Counted from the first letter of the stretch, positions 1 to 9,269 are shown. The stretch is DNA of 64,000 nt from an uncultured Rothia sp. (GCF_916715725.1 NZ_CAKAPD010000010.1:1-64000), one strand, 5' to 3'. Translations and numbers: made by a program. The notes: generated from the letters alone by a model not told the origin.

Positions 1-58
1 AGAACAATCTACCGGGGCACCGCCCTTTTGAGTTATCAGCTCTGAAATGCTGCGAGCC

Positions 59-937
59 TTATGCTGCCTGACGCTCCGCGGTCTCCACCACGTTCACCAG
101 CAGCTCCGCGCGGGTCATCGGGCCCACGCCACCGGGGTTCGGGGAAACCCAGGACGCCTTCTCAGCGGCCTCCGGGGAGACATCGCCGAAGAGTTTCTTC
201 TTGCCGGTCTCCGGGTCCTCAGCGCGGGAAACACCAACGTCCAGCAGGATTGCGCCGTCCTTGACCTGGTGAGCCTTCAGCACGTGCGGAACACCCACAG
301 CGGCGACAATAACGTCTGCCTCGCGCAGCACCTCGTCCAGGTTCTCGGTACCGGTGTGCGCCAGGGTTGCGGTTGCGTTCACCTCGCGGCGGGTCAGCAA
401 CAGGCCCAGCGGGCGGCCCACGGTAATGCCGCGGCCGAGCACCACAACGTTCTTGCCGTTCCAGTCGATGCCGTGGCGCTTCACCAGCTCAATGACACCG
501 TTGGGGGTGCAAGGAAGCGGGGAATCCAGCGGCTCAGAAACGTTCAGCACGAGCTTGCCGAGGTTGGTCGGGTGCAGGCCGTCAGCGTCCTTCTCGGGGG
601 CGATGCGCTCGAGCACGCGGTTGGTGTCCAGGTGCTTGGGCAGGGGCAGCTGCACAATGTAGCTGGTGCACGCCGGGTCATTGTTCAACTTGTCAATCTC
701 TGCGTCGAGCTCTTCCTGGGTGATGTCACCGGGCAGGTCCACGCGGATGGAGTTAATACCGATCTCTGCGCAGTCGCGGTGCTTAGCGCCCACGTACGAG
801 CGGGATGCCGGGTCGTCACCGACCAGGACGGTACCCAGGCCGGGGGTAATACCCTTAGCCTTGAGCGCCTCGACGCGCTCCTTCAGCTCCGCCTTGATGG
901 CGGCAGCGGTTGCGTTACCGTCTAGAATCTGGGGCAT
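59..937 (-). CDS. folD: Bifunctional methylene-THF dehydrogenase / methenyl-THF cyclohydrolase
   Basis: Cytosolic one-carbon enzyme that interconverts 5,10-methylene-THF, methenyl-THF and 10-formyl-THF, the last being the formyl donor used by PurN and PurH. The protein is 292 aa, the normal FolD length. The catalytic Lys lies in YVGAK (K52), followed by the VQLPLP motif, a Rossmann segment with VVVLGRG, and the C-terminal PGGVGPMT signature. I start at MPQILDG because GGAAGGA lies six bases upstream; a further ATG five codons earlier is itself built into that ribosome site. It lies downstream of glyA on the same strand with a terminator-like hairpin between them, so co-transcription is possible but probably attenuated. 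Identity is secure. Confidence 0.96.
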   Translation of the reverse strand: MPQILDGNATAAAIKAELKERVEALKAKGITPGLGTVLVGDDPASRSYVGAKHRDCAEIGINSIRVDLPGDITQEELDAEIDKLNNDPACTSYIVQLPLPKHLDTNRVLERIAPEKDADGLHPTNLGKLVLNVSEPLDSPLPCTPNGVIELVKRHGIDWNGKNVVVLGRGITVGRPLGLLLTRREVNATATLAHTGTENLDEVLREADVIVAAVGVPHVLKAHQVKDGAILLDVGVSRAEDPETGKKKLFGDVSPEAAEKASWVSPNPGGVGPMTRAELLVNVVETAERQAA

Positions 938-1083
938 TGTTTTTCCTTCCATAGATTGCGGCGGGTTCGCCGAAACGGATGGTCTGTGTGTTGAGTTCTA
1001 GGGTGTGTGCCTAGAGGTGCCACTCCCCCACTACCTCCTTCAACGGATGTAGCGGGTAGAGCCGCAAAAAAGTAAGAGGGCGA

Positions 1084-1136
1084 AATAACCCCGCCCGCGC
1101 ATCAGCCACACAGGCGGATGCGCGAACGGGGTTATT
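1084..1136 (-). terminator. Terminator hairpin after glyA
   Basis: AATAACCCCG and GATGCGC arms pair with their complements around a short loop, and on the minus strand a T-rich stretch (TTACTTTTTT) follows about 18 bases later. It sits just past the glyA stop. The inner GCGCATC/GATGCGC arms resemble the two hairpins bracketing the lipoprotein gene near 63 kb. Confidence 0.75.
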
Positions 1137-1143
1137 CATGGGT

Positions 1144-2418
1144 CTACCAGTTCTCGCTGCCCTGGTAGAGGGGGTACTTAGCGCACAGTGCCTCAACGCG
1201 GGCGCGCAGTGCCGCAATGTCCGGGTTCGGCAGCAGTACGGAAGCGATAATGTCTGCAACCTCGGTGAAGCCCTCGGCGTCGAAGCCGCGGGTCGCCAGC
1301 GCGGGGGTACCGATACGCAGACCGGAGGTCACCATCGGCGGGCGCGGGTCGTTCGGCACAGCGTTACGGTTGACGGTAATACCGGCATCGTGCAGCAGGT
1401 CTTCTGCTTCCTTGCCGTTGAGGGCGTGGTTGCGCAGGTCAACGAGCACCAGGTGAACGTCGGTACCGCCGGATGCGATCGAAACGCCGGCGTCCTTCAC
1501 GTCCTGCTGCAGCAGGCGGTTCGCCAGGATCTGTGCGCCCTCAACGGTGCGCTTCTGACGGTCCTTGAACGCGTCAGATGCGGCAACCTTGAATGCGGTA
1601 GCCTTCGCAGCAATCACGTGCATGAGCGGGCCGCCCTGCTGGCCGGGGAACACAGCGGAGTCAATCTTCTTCTTCAGTTCCTCGGTGCAGAGGATGAAGC
1701 CGGAGCGGGGGCCGCCCAGGGTCTTGTGCACGGTGGAGGACACCACGTGTGCGTGCGGGACGGGGTTCGGGTGCAGACCCGCAGCCACCAGACCAGCGAA
1801 GTGAGCCATGTCCACCCACAGGTATGCGCCGATTTCGTCGGCAATCGCGCGGAATGCGGCGAAGTCCAGCTGACGAGGGTATGCGGACCAGCCGGCAATA
1901 ATCAGCTTGGGACGCTCAGCCAGCGCCAGTTCACGCACCTGATCCATGTCAACGCGGCCGTTCTCATCCACGCTGTACGCAACAACGTTGTACAGCTTGC
2001 CGGAGACGTTCAGCTTCATACCGTGGGTCAGGTGGCCACCGTGTGCCAGGGACAGGCCCATGATGGTGTCGCCGGGGTTCAGCAGTGCGTGCATGACGGC
2101 GTTGTTCGCCTGCGCGCCGGAGTGGGGCTGAACGTTCGCGTGCTCTGCGCCGAAGAGTTCCTTCACGCGAGAGATAGCGAGGGACTCAACGATGTCGACG
2201 AATTCGCAGCCGCCGTAGTAGCGGCGGCCGGGGTAACCCTCAGCGTACTTGTTGGTCAGTACCGAGCCCTGGCTTTCGAGGACGGCACGGGGGACGAAGT
2301 TCTCGGATGCAATCATCTCGAGGGTGTTCTGCTGGCGCTTGCGCTCCAGCTCAATGGCTTCTGCAACCTCGGGGTCGAGGTCGGCGAGGGGCATCTCGAG
2401 GATCTTCTGCTCGGACAT
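1144..2418 (-). CDS. glyA: Serine hydroxymethyltransferase
   Basis: PLP enzyme converting serine and THF to glycine and 5,10-methylene-THF, the main feed into the folate pool used by the neighbouring folD, purN and purH. It has 424 aa, typical for bacterial GlyA. Visible landmarks are the substrate-binding YAEGYPGRRYYGG stretch (about 58-70), the PLP-stacking region VDMAHFAG (D203, H206) and the Schiff-base lysine in STVHKTLGGPR (K232). AGGAG precedes the ATG. The 140-base leader was checked for folate or glycine riboswitch motifs and none was convincing. Identity is secure. Confidence 0.97.
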   Translation of the reverse strand: MSEQKILEMPLADLDPEVAEAIELERKRQQNTLEMIASENFVPRAVLESQGSVLTNKYAEGYPGRRYYGGCEFVDIVESLAISRVKELFGAEHANVQPHSGAQANNAVMHALLNPGDTIMGLSLAHGGHLTHGMKLNVSGKLYNVVAYSVDENGRVDMDQVRELALAERPKLIIAGWSAYPRQLDFAAFRAIADEIGAYLWVDMAHFAGLVAAGLHPNPVPHAHVVSSTVHKTLGGPRSGFILCTEELKKKIDSAVFPGQQGGPLMHVIAAKATAFKVAASDAFKDRQKRTVEGAQILANRLLQQDVKDAGVSIASGGTDVHLVLVDLRNHALNGKEAEDLLHDAGITVNRNAVPNDPRPPMVTSGLRIGTPALATRGFDAEGFTEVADIIASVLLPNPDIAALRARVEALCAKYPLYQGSENW

Positions 2419-2563
2419 TACGCTCCTGGGAGTGTTTTTGCGTTATCTTCGGTCGCTCATCATCGGGGTTGCCGCGGCGTGCGCCGGGCGGTCTTTAGGA
2501 GGCGGCGCGCGCCTCCAGCTGAAAACCCTGAATGAAAAAATATGAGCTACACCTCATAATACC

Positions 2564-2603
2564 GTAAAGCCCGCTTTCCTTCGAGAAGGAAAACGGGCTT
2601 TAC
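2564..2603 (-). terminator. Hairpin terminator downstream of the tetR gene
   Basis: GTAAAGCCCG and CGGGCTTTAC pair perfectly, with an inner TTCCTTC/GAAGGAA extension. It lies between the TetR stop and the glyA leader and should insulate glyA from read-through. A clean U-tract is missing. Confidence 0.7.
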
Positions 2604-2694
2604 AAAGCATCACGATGAAGTTTTACACCGCCACAGTAGGGCGCATAAACCGCCCTTCAGGCTTATCGGCGGCCGTTAAGCGGGTCTACACACC

Positions 2695-3276
2695 CTACGC
2701 CTGACGCAGGATAGCGGAAGCATACTCCAGGTACGCCTCACGAGCGCTCTCCTTCTTACCGCCAGCCACCAGCTGGGTCTGCACCACGTAACCGGTCAGC
2801 ACCGACAGCACCGCGGCACCGATAACGGTCAGCCACTCTTCAAGCTCCTCTTCGGTGAAGTCCAGCTCAGCGGCACCCCAGGCGCGGTAGCGCTCCAGGG
2901 ACTGATCGCGCAGGTAGCTCAGCTGCTCAGACACCACGGTCGCCAGCTGCGGCATTGCTACGGCCTCGCCCCAGGTGACGAGCAGGTGACGGCGAATCTT
3001 GGGGGTGTCCAGCACCTTCAGGCACCCGAACACGTAGTCCCAGGGCTGTTCGGCGCGGATGCGGTCGAAGGGCGCCATGTCCATGCGGGCTGCCGCCAGG
3101 ATGATCTCATCCTTAGAGGAGAAGTGGTTATAAATCGCTCCAGCAGACAGGCCGGTGGCCGCAATAATATCGCTCATCGAAGCCTTCTGATAACCGTGCT
3201 TGATGAAGCATTCGCGGGCGGTCTCTACAATCTGAGAACGCCTGTTCTTTTTGTATTCTTCGCTGACTTTAGGCAC
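2695..3276 (-). CDS. TetR/AcrR-family transcriptional regulator
   Basis: A 193-aa one-component repressor. The N-terminal DNA-binding domain (about 10-57) shows the typical TetR pattern RECFIKHGYQKASMSDIIAA...GLSAGAIYNHFSSKDE, with the recognition helix in AGAIYNHF. The rest is a helical ligand-binding domain with no motif that predicts the inducer. It stands alone between purH and glyA, both on the same strand, and no divergent partner or obvious operator reveals its target. It is flanked by terminators on both sides, so it is probably a monocistronic gene. The family call is secure; the regulon is unknown. Confidence 0.9.
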   Translation of the reverse strand: MPKVSEEYKKNRRSQIVETARECFIKHGYQKASMSDIIAATGLSAGAIYNHFSSKDEIILAAARMDMAPFDRIRAEQPWDYVFGCLKVLDTPKIRRHLLVTWGEAVAMPQLATVVSEQLSYLRDQSLERYRAWGAAELDFTEEELEEWLTVIGAAVLSVLTGYVVQTQLVAGGKKESAREAYLEYASAILRQA

Positions 3277-3423
3277 AACCTAATCCTAGCGAACTTTTAG
3301 CCAATCCGTGCGCATCCTGGTCGCCGTTGACGCGCCCTCATGCGCAAATCCGGCGCAAAATAGAGCAAAAATTCTATAAATATGAGTGCCCACAATACGG
3401 ATGCACGGGCACCCGGTATAAAA

Positions 3424-3457
3424 GCAGGGCACCCCGGGTTTACCCCAGGATGCCCCG
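3424..3457 (-). terminator. purH terminator
   Basis: GGGCATCCTGGG pairs with CCCGGGGTGCCC (one G-U) around a GTAAA loop, followed on the minus strand by TGCTTTTATA. It lies 45 bases past the purH stop. Confidence 0.8.
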
Positions 3458-3501
3458 CTCACAGCAGGTAGCTCAGCGCGTACTGAGCCCGCTACACATG
3501 T

Positions 3502-5112
3502 TTAGTGGAAGAAGTGGCGGGTACCGGTCAGGTACATGGTCACGCCAGCAGCCTTAGCCGCCTCGATAACTTCCTCGTCGCGGATCGAACCGCCCGGGTG
3601 CACGACGGCACGCACGCCGGCGTCCAGCAGAACCTGCAGGCCGTCAGCGAAGGGGAAGAACGCGTCGGATGCGGCAACCGCACCGCGGGCACGCTCGTTA
3701 CCTTCACCGCCGAGGGTGTTCGCGCGCTCCACCGAAAGCTTGCAGGAGTCCACGCGGTTCACCTGGCCCATGCCGATGCCCACTGCGGCACCGTTATCGG
3801 CAAGCAGAATAGCGTTGGACTTGGGCGAACGCAGTGCACGCCAGGCGAACTCGAGGTCGCGCAGGGTTGCCTCGTCAGCTGCCTCACCGGCGACCAGGGT
3901 CCAGTTCTTCGGGTCGTCACCCTCAGCCTGCAGGCGGTCAGCCTCCTGGAAGAGTGCGCCACCGGAAATGGGGCGGTACTCGATAGCCTCACGGGCGAAG
4001 TTCTCGGGCAGAACCAGCAGGCGCAGGTTCTTCTTCTCGCGCAGGATCTCCAGCGCCTCGGGCTCGAAGCCGGGAGCCACGACAACCTCGGTGAAGATGC
4101 CCTTGACGGTCTGAGCCATAGCGGCGGTCACCGGGCGGTTAGCGGCAATCACGCCACCGTATGCGGACAGCGGGTCGCATGCGTGCGCCTTCGCGTGAGC
4201 GTCCGCAATCGGGTCAGCCGCGCCGGGGGTTGCCACAGCAATACCGCAGGGGTTGTTGTGCTTGATAACGGCAACAGCTGGCTCGTCGAAGTCGTAAGCG
4301 GCACGCAGAGCGGCGTCAGCATCAACGTAGTTGTTGTAGCTCATCGCCTTACCGTGCACCTGCTCCGCCTGAGCAATGCCGGGGGCAGCGGCGGGGTCAA
4401 CGTACAGGGCAGCACGCTGGTGCGGGTTCTCGCCGTAACGCAGGGTCTCGCTGCGCTCAAAGCCCAGGCCAGCGTACGGGGGCCAGAAGTTAGCGTCCTC
4501 ATCCTGCAGGAACTGGGATGCGGTCCAGGTAGCCACAGCGGTGTCGTATGCGGCGGTGTGGGCGAATGCGCCAGCAGCAAGGCGGCGGCGCTCGTCCAGG
4601 GAGAAGCCACCGTTCTTAGCGGCCTCAACGGTGCGCGCGTAGTCGGCGGGGTCTACAACAATAGCGACGGCGTCGTGGTTCTTCGCGGCAGCGCGAACCA
4701 TGGAGGGGCCACCAATATCGATCTTCTCGATGATGGCGTCCTGATCGGCGCCGGATGCGACGGTCTCAACGAAGGGGTACAGGTTCACAACCACCAGGTC
4801 GAACGCCTCAACGTCCAGCTCTTCAAGGGTGTCGATGTGCTCCTGCTTGCGGCGGTCCGCCAGAATACCGGCGTGGATGCGCGGGTGCAGGGTCTTCACG
4901 CGGCCTTCGAGGCACTCGGGGAAACCGGTCACTTCGGTGACCTCGGTGACGGGTACGCCTGCTGCCGCGATGGTGGATGCAGTGGAGCCGGTGGAGACCA
5001 GCGCGACGCCAGCCTCGTGCAGGCCGCGGGCGAACTCCTCCAGACCGGTCTTGTCGTAGACGGAAATGAGGGCGCGGCGCAGGGGCACGCGATCGAGCTC
5101 AATGAGAGACAC
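3502..5112 (-). CDS. purH: AICAR formyltransferase / IMP cyclohydrolase
   Basis: Catalyses the last two steps of de novo IMP synthesis: formylation of AICAR with 10-formyl-THF, then ring closure. At 536 aa it has the full two-domain length. The N-terminal MGS-like cyclohydrolase domain (about 10-150) shows ISVYDKTGLEEFA, STGSTA and GRVKTLHPRIHAGIL. The C-terminal transformylase domain carries KHNNPCGIA and the final YLTGTRHFFH typical of PurH. The start codon is GTG (MSLIELD) with GGAG upstream. It follows purN on the same strand after a 210-base gap that shows no strong terminator, so a purN-purH operon is likely. Confidence 0.97.
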   Translation of the reverse strand: MSLIELDRVPLRRALISVYDKTGLEEFARGLHEAGVALVSTGSTASTIAAAGVPVTEVTEVTGFPECLEGRVKTLHPRIHAGILADRRKQEHIDTLEELDVEAFDLVVVNLYPFVETVASGADQDAIIEKIDIGGPSMVRAAAKNHDAVAIVVDPADYARTVEAAKNGGFSLDERRRLAAGAFAHTAAYDTAVATWTASQFLQDEDANFWPPYAGLGFERSETLRYGENPHQRAALYVDPAAAPGIAQAEQVHGKAMSYNNYVDADAALRAAYDFDEPAVAVIKHNNPCGIAVATPGAADPIADAHAKAHACDPLSAYGGVIAANRPVTAAMAQTVKGIFTEVVVAPGFEPEALEILREKKNLRLLVLPENFAREAIEYRPISGGALFQEADRLQAEGDDPKNWTLVAGEAADEATLRDLEFAWRALRSPKSNAILLADNGAAVGIGMGQVNRVDSCKLSVERANTLGGEGNERARGAVAASDAFFPFADGLQVLLDAGVRAVVHPGGSIRDEEVIEAAKAAGVTMYLTGTRHFFH

Positions 5113-5322
5113 AAATACTCCGATGCTTTAGACGTGCGCCGGTTCTCGGCGGCACAGCTGGTGGATGGACGTAGCATGCCCGGATAGGCAGGGCATGTGT
5201 GGGGGTATTCCCGCCGCTGTGCGTGACGCTAAGGTGAGCGCGTCGAATGGGCACAACGGAACGTGTGTGGGCGGCGGGGTTTGAGCTCAGCTCATTCCGC
5301 CGCGGGAATCTAGTGGGCGGAA

Positions 5323-5919
5323 TTAGCTGTCAGATGCAGTGCCGCGGGATTCAGTGCCGTGGGATTCAGCGAGAGACGCGATGGTCTGCACGAGCAGGCG
5401 GCGCTCCTGCACCTTGATGCGTTCGTGCAGGGTCTCTTCGGTATCGCCGTCGAGCACGGGCACGGCGGCCTGCGCCAGGATGGGGCCGGTGTCAACGCCC
5501 GCATCCACAAAGTGGACGGTCAGGCCGGTAATCTTCACACCGTGCGCCAGGGCGTCACGCACGCCGTGCGCACCCGGGAAGGAGGGCAGCAGGGCGGGGT
5601 GGGTGTTGATAATGCGGTTGCTGAAGCGCTCGACCAGCTGCGCATCCACGATGCGCATGAAGCCGGCGAACACGATGTAATCGGGCTCGTAGGAGGCAAT
5701 CTTCTCTTCGAGGGCGCGGTTCCAGGAGGGGCGGTCGGCGTAGTCGCCGGGCTGCACCAGGAAGGTGGGTACACCCGCCGCCTGGGCACGTTCAATACCC
5801 AGACAGGGCTTGTCGGCGCCAACAGCCGCAATGTCGAGGGGAAGCTCGCCCGCTGCTACAGCGTCGAGGATGGACTGAAGATTCGTTCCGGAGCCGGATA
5901 CCATAACCACAATTCGCAC
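5323..5919 (-). CDS. purN: Phosphoribosylglycinamide formyltransferase
   Basis: Transfers the formyl group of 10-formyl-THF to GAR in purine synthesis. The protein is 198 aa. The catalytic triad is visible: N105 and H107 in INTHPALLPSF and D143 in GVDTGPIL. The GTG start is supported by an unusually good promoter that ends only six bases before it (-35 TTGGAT, 17 bp, -10 TATACT), implying a leaderless message with no ribosome site. The last ~12 residues (TESRGTASDS) are a non-conserved tail. It heads the purN-purH cluster and is divergent from the membrane-protein gene at 6162. Confidence 0.96.
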   Translation of the reverse strand: MRIVVMVSGSGTNLQSILDAVAAGELPLDIAAVGADKPCLGIERAQAAGVPTFLVQPGDYADRPSWNRALEEKIASYEPDYIVFAGFMRIVDAQLVERFSNRIINTHPALLPSFPGAHGVRDALAHGVKITGLTVHFVDAGVDTGPILAQAAVPVLDGDTEETLHERIKVQERRLLVQTIASLAESHGTESRGTASDS

Positions 5920-5925
5920 CCGACT

Positions 5926-5954
5926 AGTATAACCCGTCTCACACCCTTATCCAA
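5926..5954 (-). promoter_or_regulatory. purN promoter giving a leaderless transcript
   Basis: On the minus strand: TTGGAT at 5954-5949, a 17-bp spacer, TATACT at 5931-5926, then AGTCGG and the GTG start at 5919. Transcription beginning about 7 bases after the -10 would start at or next to the start codon. Confidence 0.75.
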
Positions 5955-6086
5955 AGGGGTAAGAGGTTCACAACGCACCCAAAGCCCAAAGGTGAGCACA
6001 AAGAAACCCCGGCGGGACAAATCCTCACCGGGTTTCACTGGAGTTCATGGGGGTTCATGGGGGTCCACCGGGGTTTGCCGGACGCA

Positions 6087-6134
6087 AACTCAACAGGTCG
6101 CGAACTCAATAGGCCGCATACTCAATAGGTCGCG
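6087..6134 (+). repeat. Three tandem 16-bp imperfect repeats
   Basis: AACTCAACAGGTCGCG, AACTCAATAGGCCGCA and TACTCAATAGGTCGCG follow one another without a gap. They end 14 bases before the putative -10 (TACCCT, 6149-6154) of the gene at 6162, so they occupy its -35 and upstream region. Just upstream, GTTCATGGGGG is also tandemly duplicated (about 6043-6064). They could be regulator sites or slippage products. Confidence 0.7.
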
Positions 6135-6161
6135 GGCGCACGGGACGGTACCCTTATAGGT

Positions 6162-6752
6162 ATGTCTACTCCCCCGCAGAACACTCCAAACAACGCACCG
6201 AACAACGCACCGCAGCAGCCCACCCCGAACAACGGTGCACCGCAGAACCAGCAGGTTCCGCCGCGAGCGCCGCAGCAGGCACCGCAAAACATGATGCCGC
6301 AGCATCGAGGACCTCAGGGTAAGAAGCCGCGCAAGCCCATCGACCCCATCGAACAGCAGAAAGCGAATATTCGCACCTCGCTCATGCTGATTGCTGCCGC
6401 GCTGGTGATTTTTGCGGCGTCTTCCTTCGTGCTCTCCACGATGCCGCTTTTCTTGGCGCTCTTCCTCTTCGCGCTCGCCGGCATTACCCTGAGCATTATT
6501 GCGATCGTGCGCACCGCGGTCTACCGCGGCCCCTGGTTCTTCTACATTGCCGCGGGCGTCAGCATTATCTACGGTGCGATGACCCTGCTTGGCGGCATCG
6601 GTCTTGCCCTCATGCCCGGCGCGCAGGAGTACCGCGAGTGCCGCGCCGCCGCGCTGACCCAGACCGACATGTACACCTGCGACCAGAAGTTCCAGGGCAC
6701 GATGGACAAGCTCACCGGCACGTCCAGCTCTAGCTCTTCTGCAGCTCGTTAG
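6162..6752 (+). CDS. Small membrane protein with Pro/Asn/Gln-rich N-terminus
   Basis: A 196-aa protein of unknown function. Residues 1-60 are a low-complexity, presumably disordered cytosolic tail rich in P, N and Q, ending in the basic stretch GKKPRKP. Three hydrophobic segments follow (about 72-92, 94-113 and 123-147). A short extracytoplasmic part with two Cys (YRECRAAA, YTCDQK) and a Ser-rich C-terminus close the protein. A -10-like TACCCT sits seven bases before the ATG and no ribosome site is seen, so a leaderless message is likely. It is convergent with the PerM-like gene, with only a 12-base gap. I recognise no family beyond DUF4190-like small actinobacterial membrane proteins. Confidence 0.75.
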   Translation: MSTPPQNTPNNAPNNAPQQPTPNNGAPQNQQVPPRAPQQAPQNMMPQHRGPQGKKPRKPIDPIEQQKANIRTSLMLIAAALVIFAASSFVLSTMPLFLALFLFALAGITLSIIAIVRTAVYRGPWFFYIAAGVSIIYGAMTLLGGIGLALMPGAQEYRECRAAALTQTDMYTCDQKFQGTMDKLTGTSSSSSSAAR

Positions 6753-6764
6753 GGGTTCTGCGCG

Positions 6765-9269
6765 CTAGTTCTTCTTGCGGGCGTTAGAACCCTGCGCATT
6801 AGAGCCCTGGGACTTCGAGGAGCTGACATCCAGCGGGGGCAGTTCCACGGTAGACGCCTCATCGGTCACCAGCGGAAGGATGCCGGTCTGGCTACGAACC
6901 TCAAAGATGCGGCTCATCGCCTGATCGGCAGAGAGGACATCCAGCTCGCGATCCACAAAATCACGTTCTAGGTCGTTCTTCTGCTTCTTGCGTGCCGCCT
7001 TGGCCGCTTTCTTCGCCTCGCGCTTCTGCGCACGCTCAAGCGCGCGGTCCTGAGCGGAATCCTGCGGGGCGGGTTCAGTGTGGGAACCCTCAGTCGGCTC
7101 GGTACCTTGCGCTGCGGCGGGCTGTTCAATACCAAAGCCGAAGTACGCCATAATGCGGCTCGCTCGGCCCTTCGGACGCGGCGCCTGCTCCGCAGGCTCT
7201 TCAACAGCGTTCTCACGCTCAGTAGCCACAGGTTCGGCAGTCTCGTAGACGGGCTCCTGAATCAGTTCGCGAGTCTCCTCCTCGGAGGGGTCATGAGCGT
7301 ACACGGCGGGATCGTAGGTGTTGCGCTCGTACTCGGTGTGCGAGGCAGGCTCAACAGATGCTTCAATGCTCTCGTAATCCTCCGCCTGCGCAGAGTCAAC
7401 GTGGGCAGAGTCAGCGTGGGCAGAGTGCAGGTAATCGACCTGCTGAACGGCCTCAATCGGCTCGTACTGCTCAGCGGGGCTCTCTTCAGCAGTAGCCTCT
7501 TCGGAGGCGGGCTCTTCAGCCACCTCTTCGCGCTCTGCAACAATCTCAGCGAAAGCGTCCGCCGCCGCACGCTGCGCCAGCTGCTCGGTCGCCTCCACGG
7601 GGACGGCAACCACCGGCTCCTGCGGATGCACCGGAACATGACCGGTCGCCACCTCAGACACAACAGACTGCTCAGATGCTACAGACAGCTCGGCCTCAAC
7701 AACGTTCTCGGAAGCCTCCGCGCGTGCCGTCTCTTCCGCCTCGCGCTCAGCTGCTTCACGCTCTGTAGCCTCACGAGCGGCGACTTCCTCAGCCTCACGC
7801 TCTGCAGCTTCACGCTCAGCGGCTTCACGTGCGGCCGCTTCCTCAGCCTCACGCTCCATACGCTCCGCACGCTCCTGCGCACGCTGCTCACGACGCTCCG
7901 CAAAATGCTCACGGCCCTGTGCAAAACGCTCACGAGTCGAGGCAGTAAAACTCATCAGACGCTCACCCAGGTTCGGGCGCTCATCCGCAAAACGAGGCAG
8001 CTCACGGCTGCTATCCGGCACCAGGGCGCGGCTCAGCAACATACCGAAAGTCACGCCGGCACCCACCGTCAACGCGGTATGCGCCGCAAAAGTCAGCGGC
8101 TCAGCACCAACCTCCGTAAAACGACCAATACCCAGAGAGCCGTACGAAATCCAGCCCAGCCACAGGGCACCAAACGACGTCATAATACCGGTCATCACGC
8201 CCAGCACCACCGCAGAAATCAGCGCAGACAGCGGGCGGAACGGAACCTTCAGAGCAACCCACTCATCCAGGTGATCCTCACCCTCACGCAAGAACCACCA
8301 GCCAGCAATCGCACCGGCACCCAGCGGCACCAGCAGGCCTACCAGACCGAACGTGCCCATCGACTCGGGCACAGCACCCAGAATCGGAAGCATCGGCAAA
8401 GTACCAACATCACTACTGGTCAAACCAACCGAGGTACCCGCACCAAAGGAGAAACCGGCACCGGTCGACCACGCAATCGCATAAATCACCAGGTTCGGCA
8501 AAAAACCCAGCTGTAGCAAAGTCACCGCAGTATCACCCACAGCACCCGCATGCAGCTCCTGGTAGGTGGCAACAATCTGCGACCAACCCGCCAAAATACC
8601 GATACCCAAAAGCACCGCACCCAGACCGACCAGCGCCACAAAAGCAACCACCGCAGCACGCACCACAGCCCAAGCGTACGAACCCGCCCAACGCGAATAC
8701 TGACTCATCTGCGAAATCTGCTCCGCAGTATCAACACCCACCATGCGCGAGAGCGAACGCGCCTCACGGTAGCCACCCCACATCAGACCAGCCACCACAA
8801 TACCCAAAGGCACCAGGGCAGCATTCAACGCCTGAAGAGGCTGCGGATGCGGGCTCGCCCAACCGTACATCGCCGAACTAATCAGCGCATAAGTCACCGA
8901 ACCGGACAGCACCGGAATCAAAAACTCACCCTCATACGAGGCACGCGCCAAGCGACGACCCGAACGATAACAGAGCAGCAGAGGCAGAATACTCAAACCC
9001 AGCGGCACCAGCGTCATCGTGCCGGCAGAAGCACCAAAAGCAGCCGCAAGATCCAAAGGAACACCGTGAATCAGAAGCCACAGGTGCGCCGACATGGCGG
9101 CCACGGAGGAAAACTCCATGTCGCCAAAACCCTTGGTCGCCCACACGGCAGACATCGCCGCAAACACAGCAAGCGCAGAGAACAGGGCAGTAACAATTAG
9201 CTCAACAACACCCTGAAGCCACAGAGGCATGGGCATGGAATAACGCGAGATAGGTGAGGTGCTTTTCAT
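6765..9269 (-). CDS. DUF6350 (PerM-like) polytopic membrane protein with long acidic tail
   Basis: An 834-aa protein. The N-terminal ~410 residues hold about ten transmembrane helices and match the actinobacterial DUF6350 family, which includes mycobacterial PerM, implicated in cell division and envelope stability. Its position beside purN-purH is the conserved context for that family. The remaining ~420 residues are a charged, Ala/Glu-rich cytosolic tail. They include near-tandem REAEEAAAREAAE-type blocks (about 465-520, probable coiled coil), an acidic middle and a basic QKREAKKAAKAARKKQK segment near the end. GAAGGA precedes the ATG. The tail is far longer than the family core and is presumably lineage-specific. 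Family call good; function inferred. Confidence 0.8.
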   Translation of the reverse strand: MKSTSPISRYSMPMPLWLQGVVELIVTALFSALAVFAAMSAVWATKGFGDMEFSSVAAMSAHLWLLIHGVPLDLAAAFGASAGTMTLVPLGLSILPLLLCYRSGRRLARASYEGEFLIPVLSGSVTYALISSAMYGWASPHPQPLQALNAALVPLGIVVAGLMWGGYREARSLSRMVGVDTAEQISQMSQYSRWAGSYAWAVVRAAVVAFVALVGLGAVLLGIGILAGWSQIVATYQELHAGAVGDTAVTLLQLGFLPNLVIYAIAWSTGAGFSFGAGTSVGLTSSDVGTLPMLPILGAVPESMGTFGLVGLLVPLGAGAIAGWWFLREGEDHLDEWVALKVPFRPLSALISAVVLGVMTGIMTSFGALWLGWISYGSLGIGRFTEVGAEPLTFAAHTALTVGAGVTFGMLLSRALVPDSSRELPRFADERPNLGERLMSFTASTRERFAQGREHFAERREQRAQERAERMEREAEEAAAREAAEREAAEREAEEVAAREATEREAAEREAEETARAEASENVVEAELSVASEQSVVSEVATGHVPVHPQEPVVAVPVEATEQLAQRAAADAFAEIVAEREEVAEEPASEEATAEESPAEQYEPIEAVQQVDYLHSAHADSAHVDSAQAEDYESIEASVEPASHTEYERNTYDPAVYAHDPSEEETRELIQEPVYETAEPVATERENAVEEPAEQAPRPKGRASRIMAYFGFGIEQPAAAQGTEPTEGSHTEPAPQDSAQDRALERAQKREAKKAAKAARKKQKNDLERDFVDRELDVLSADQAMSRIFEVRSQTGILPLVTDEASTVELPPLDVSSSKSQGSNAQGSNARKKN

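Noticed and set aside
1138..2535. Long open frame opposite glyA (and similar ones opposite purH and dnaK)
   Set aside because: These are mirror frames typical of GC-rich genes. Their translations have no family motifs, while the other strand encodes textbook GlyA, PurH and DnaK with ribosome sites.
2419..2560. Possible glycine or folate riboswitch before glyA
   Set aside because: I looked for conserved aptamer blocks and found only generic GC-rich stems; no recognisable core motif.
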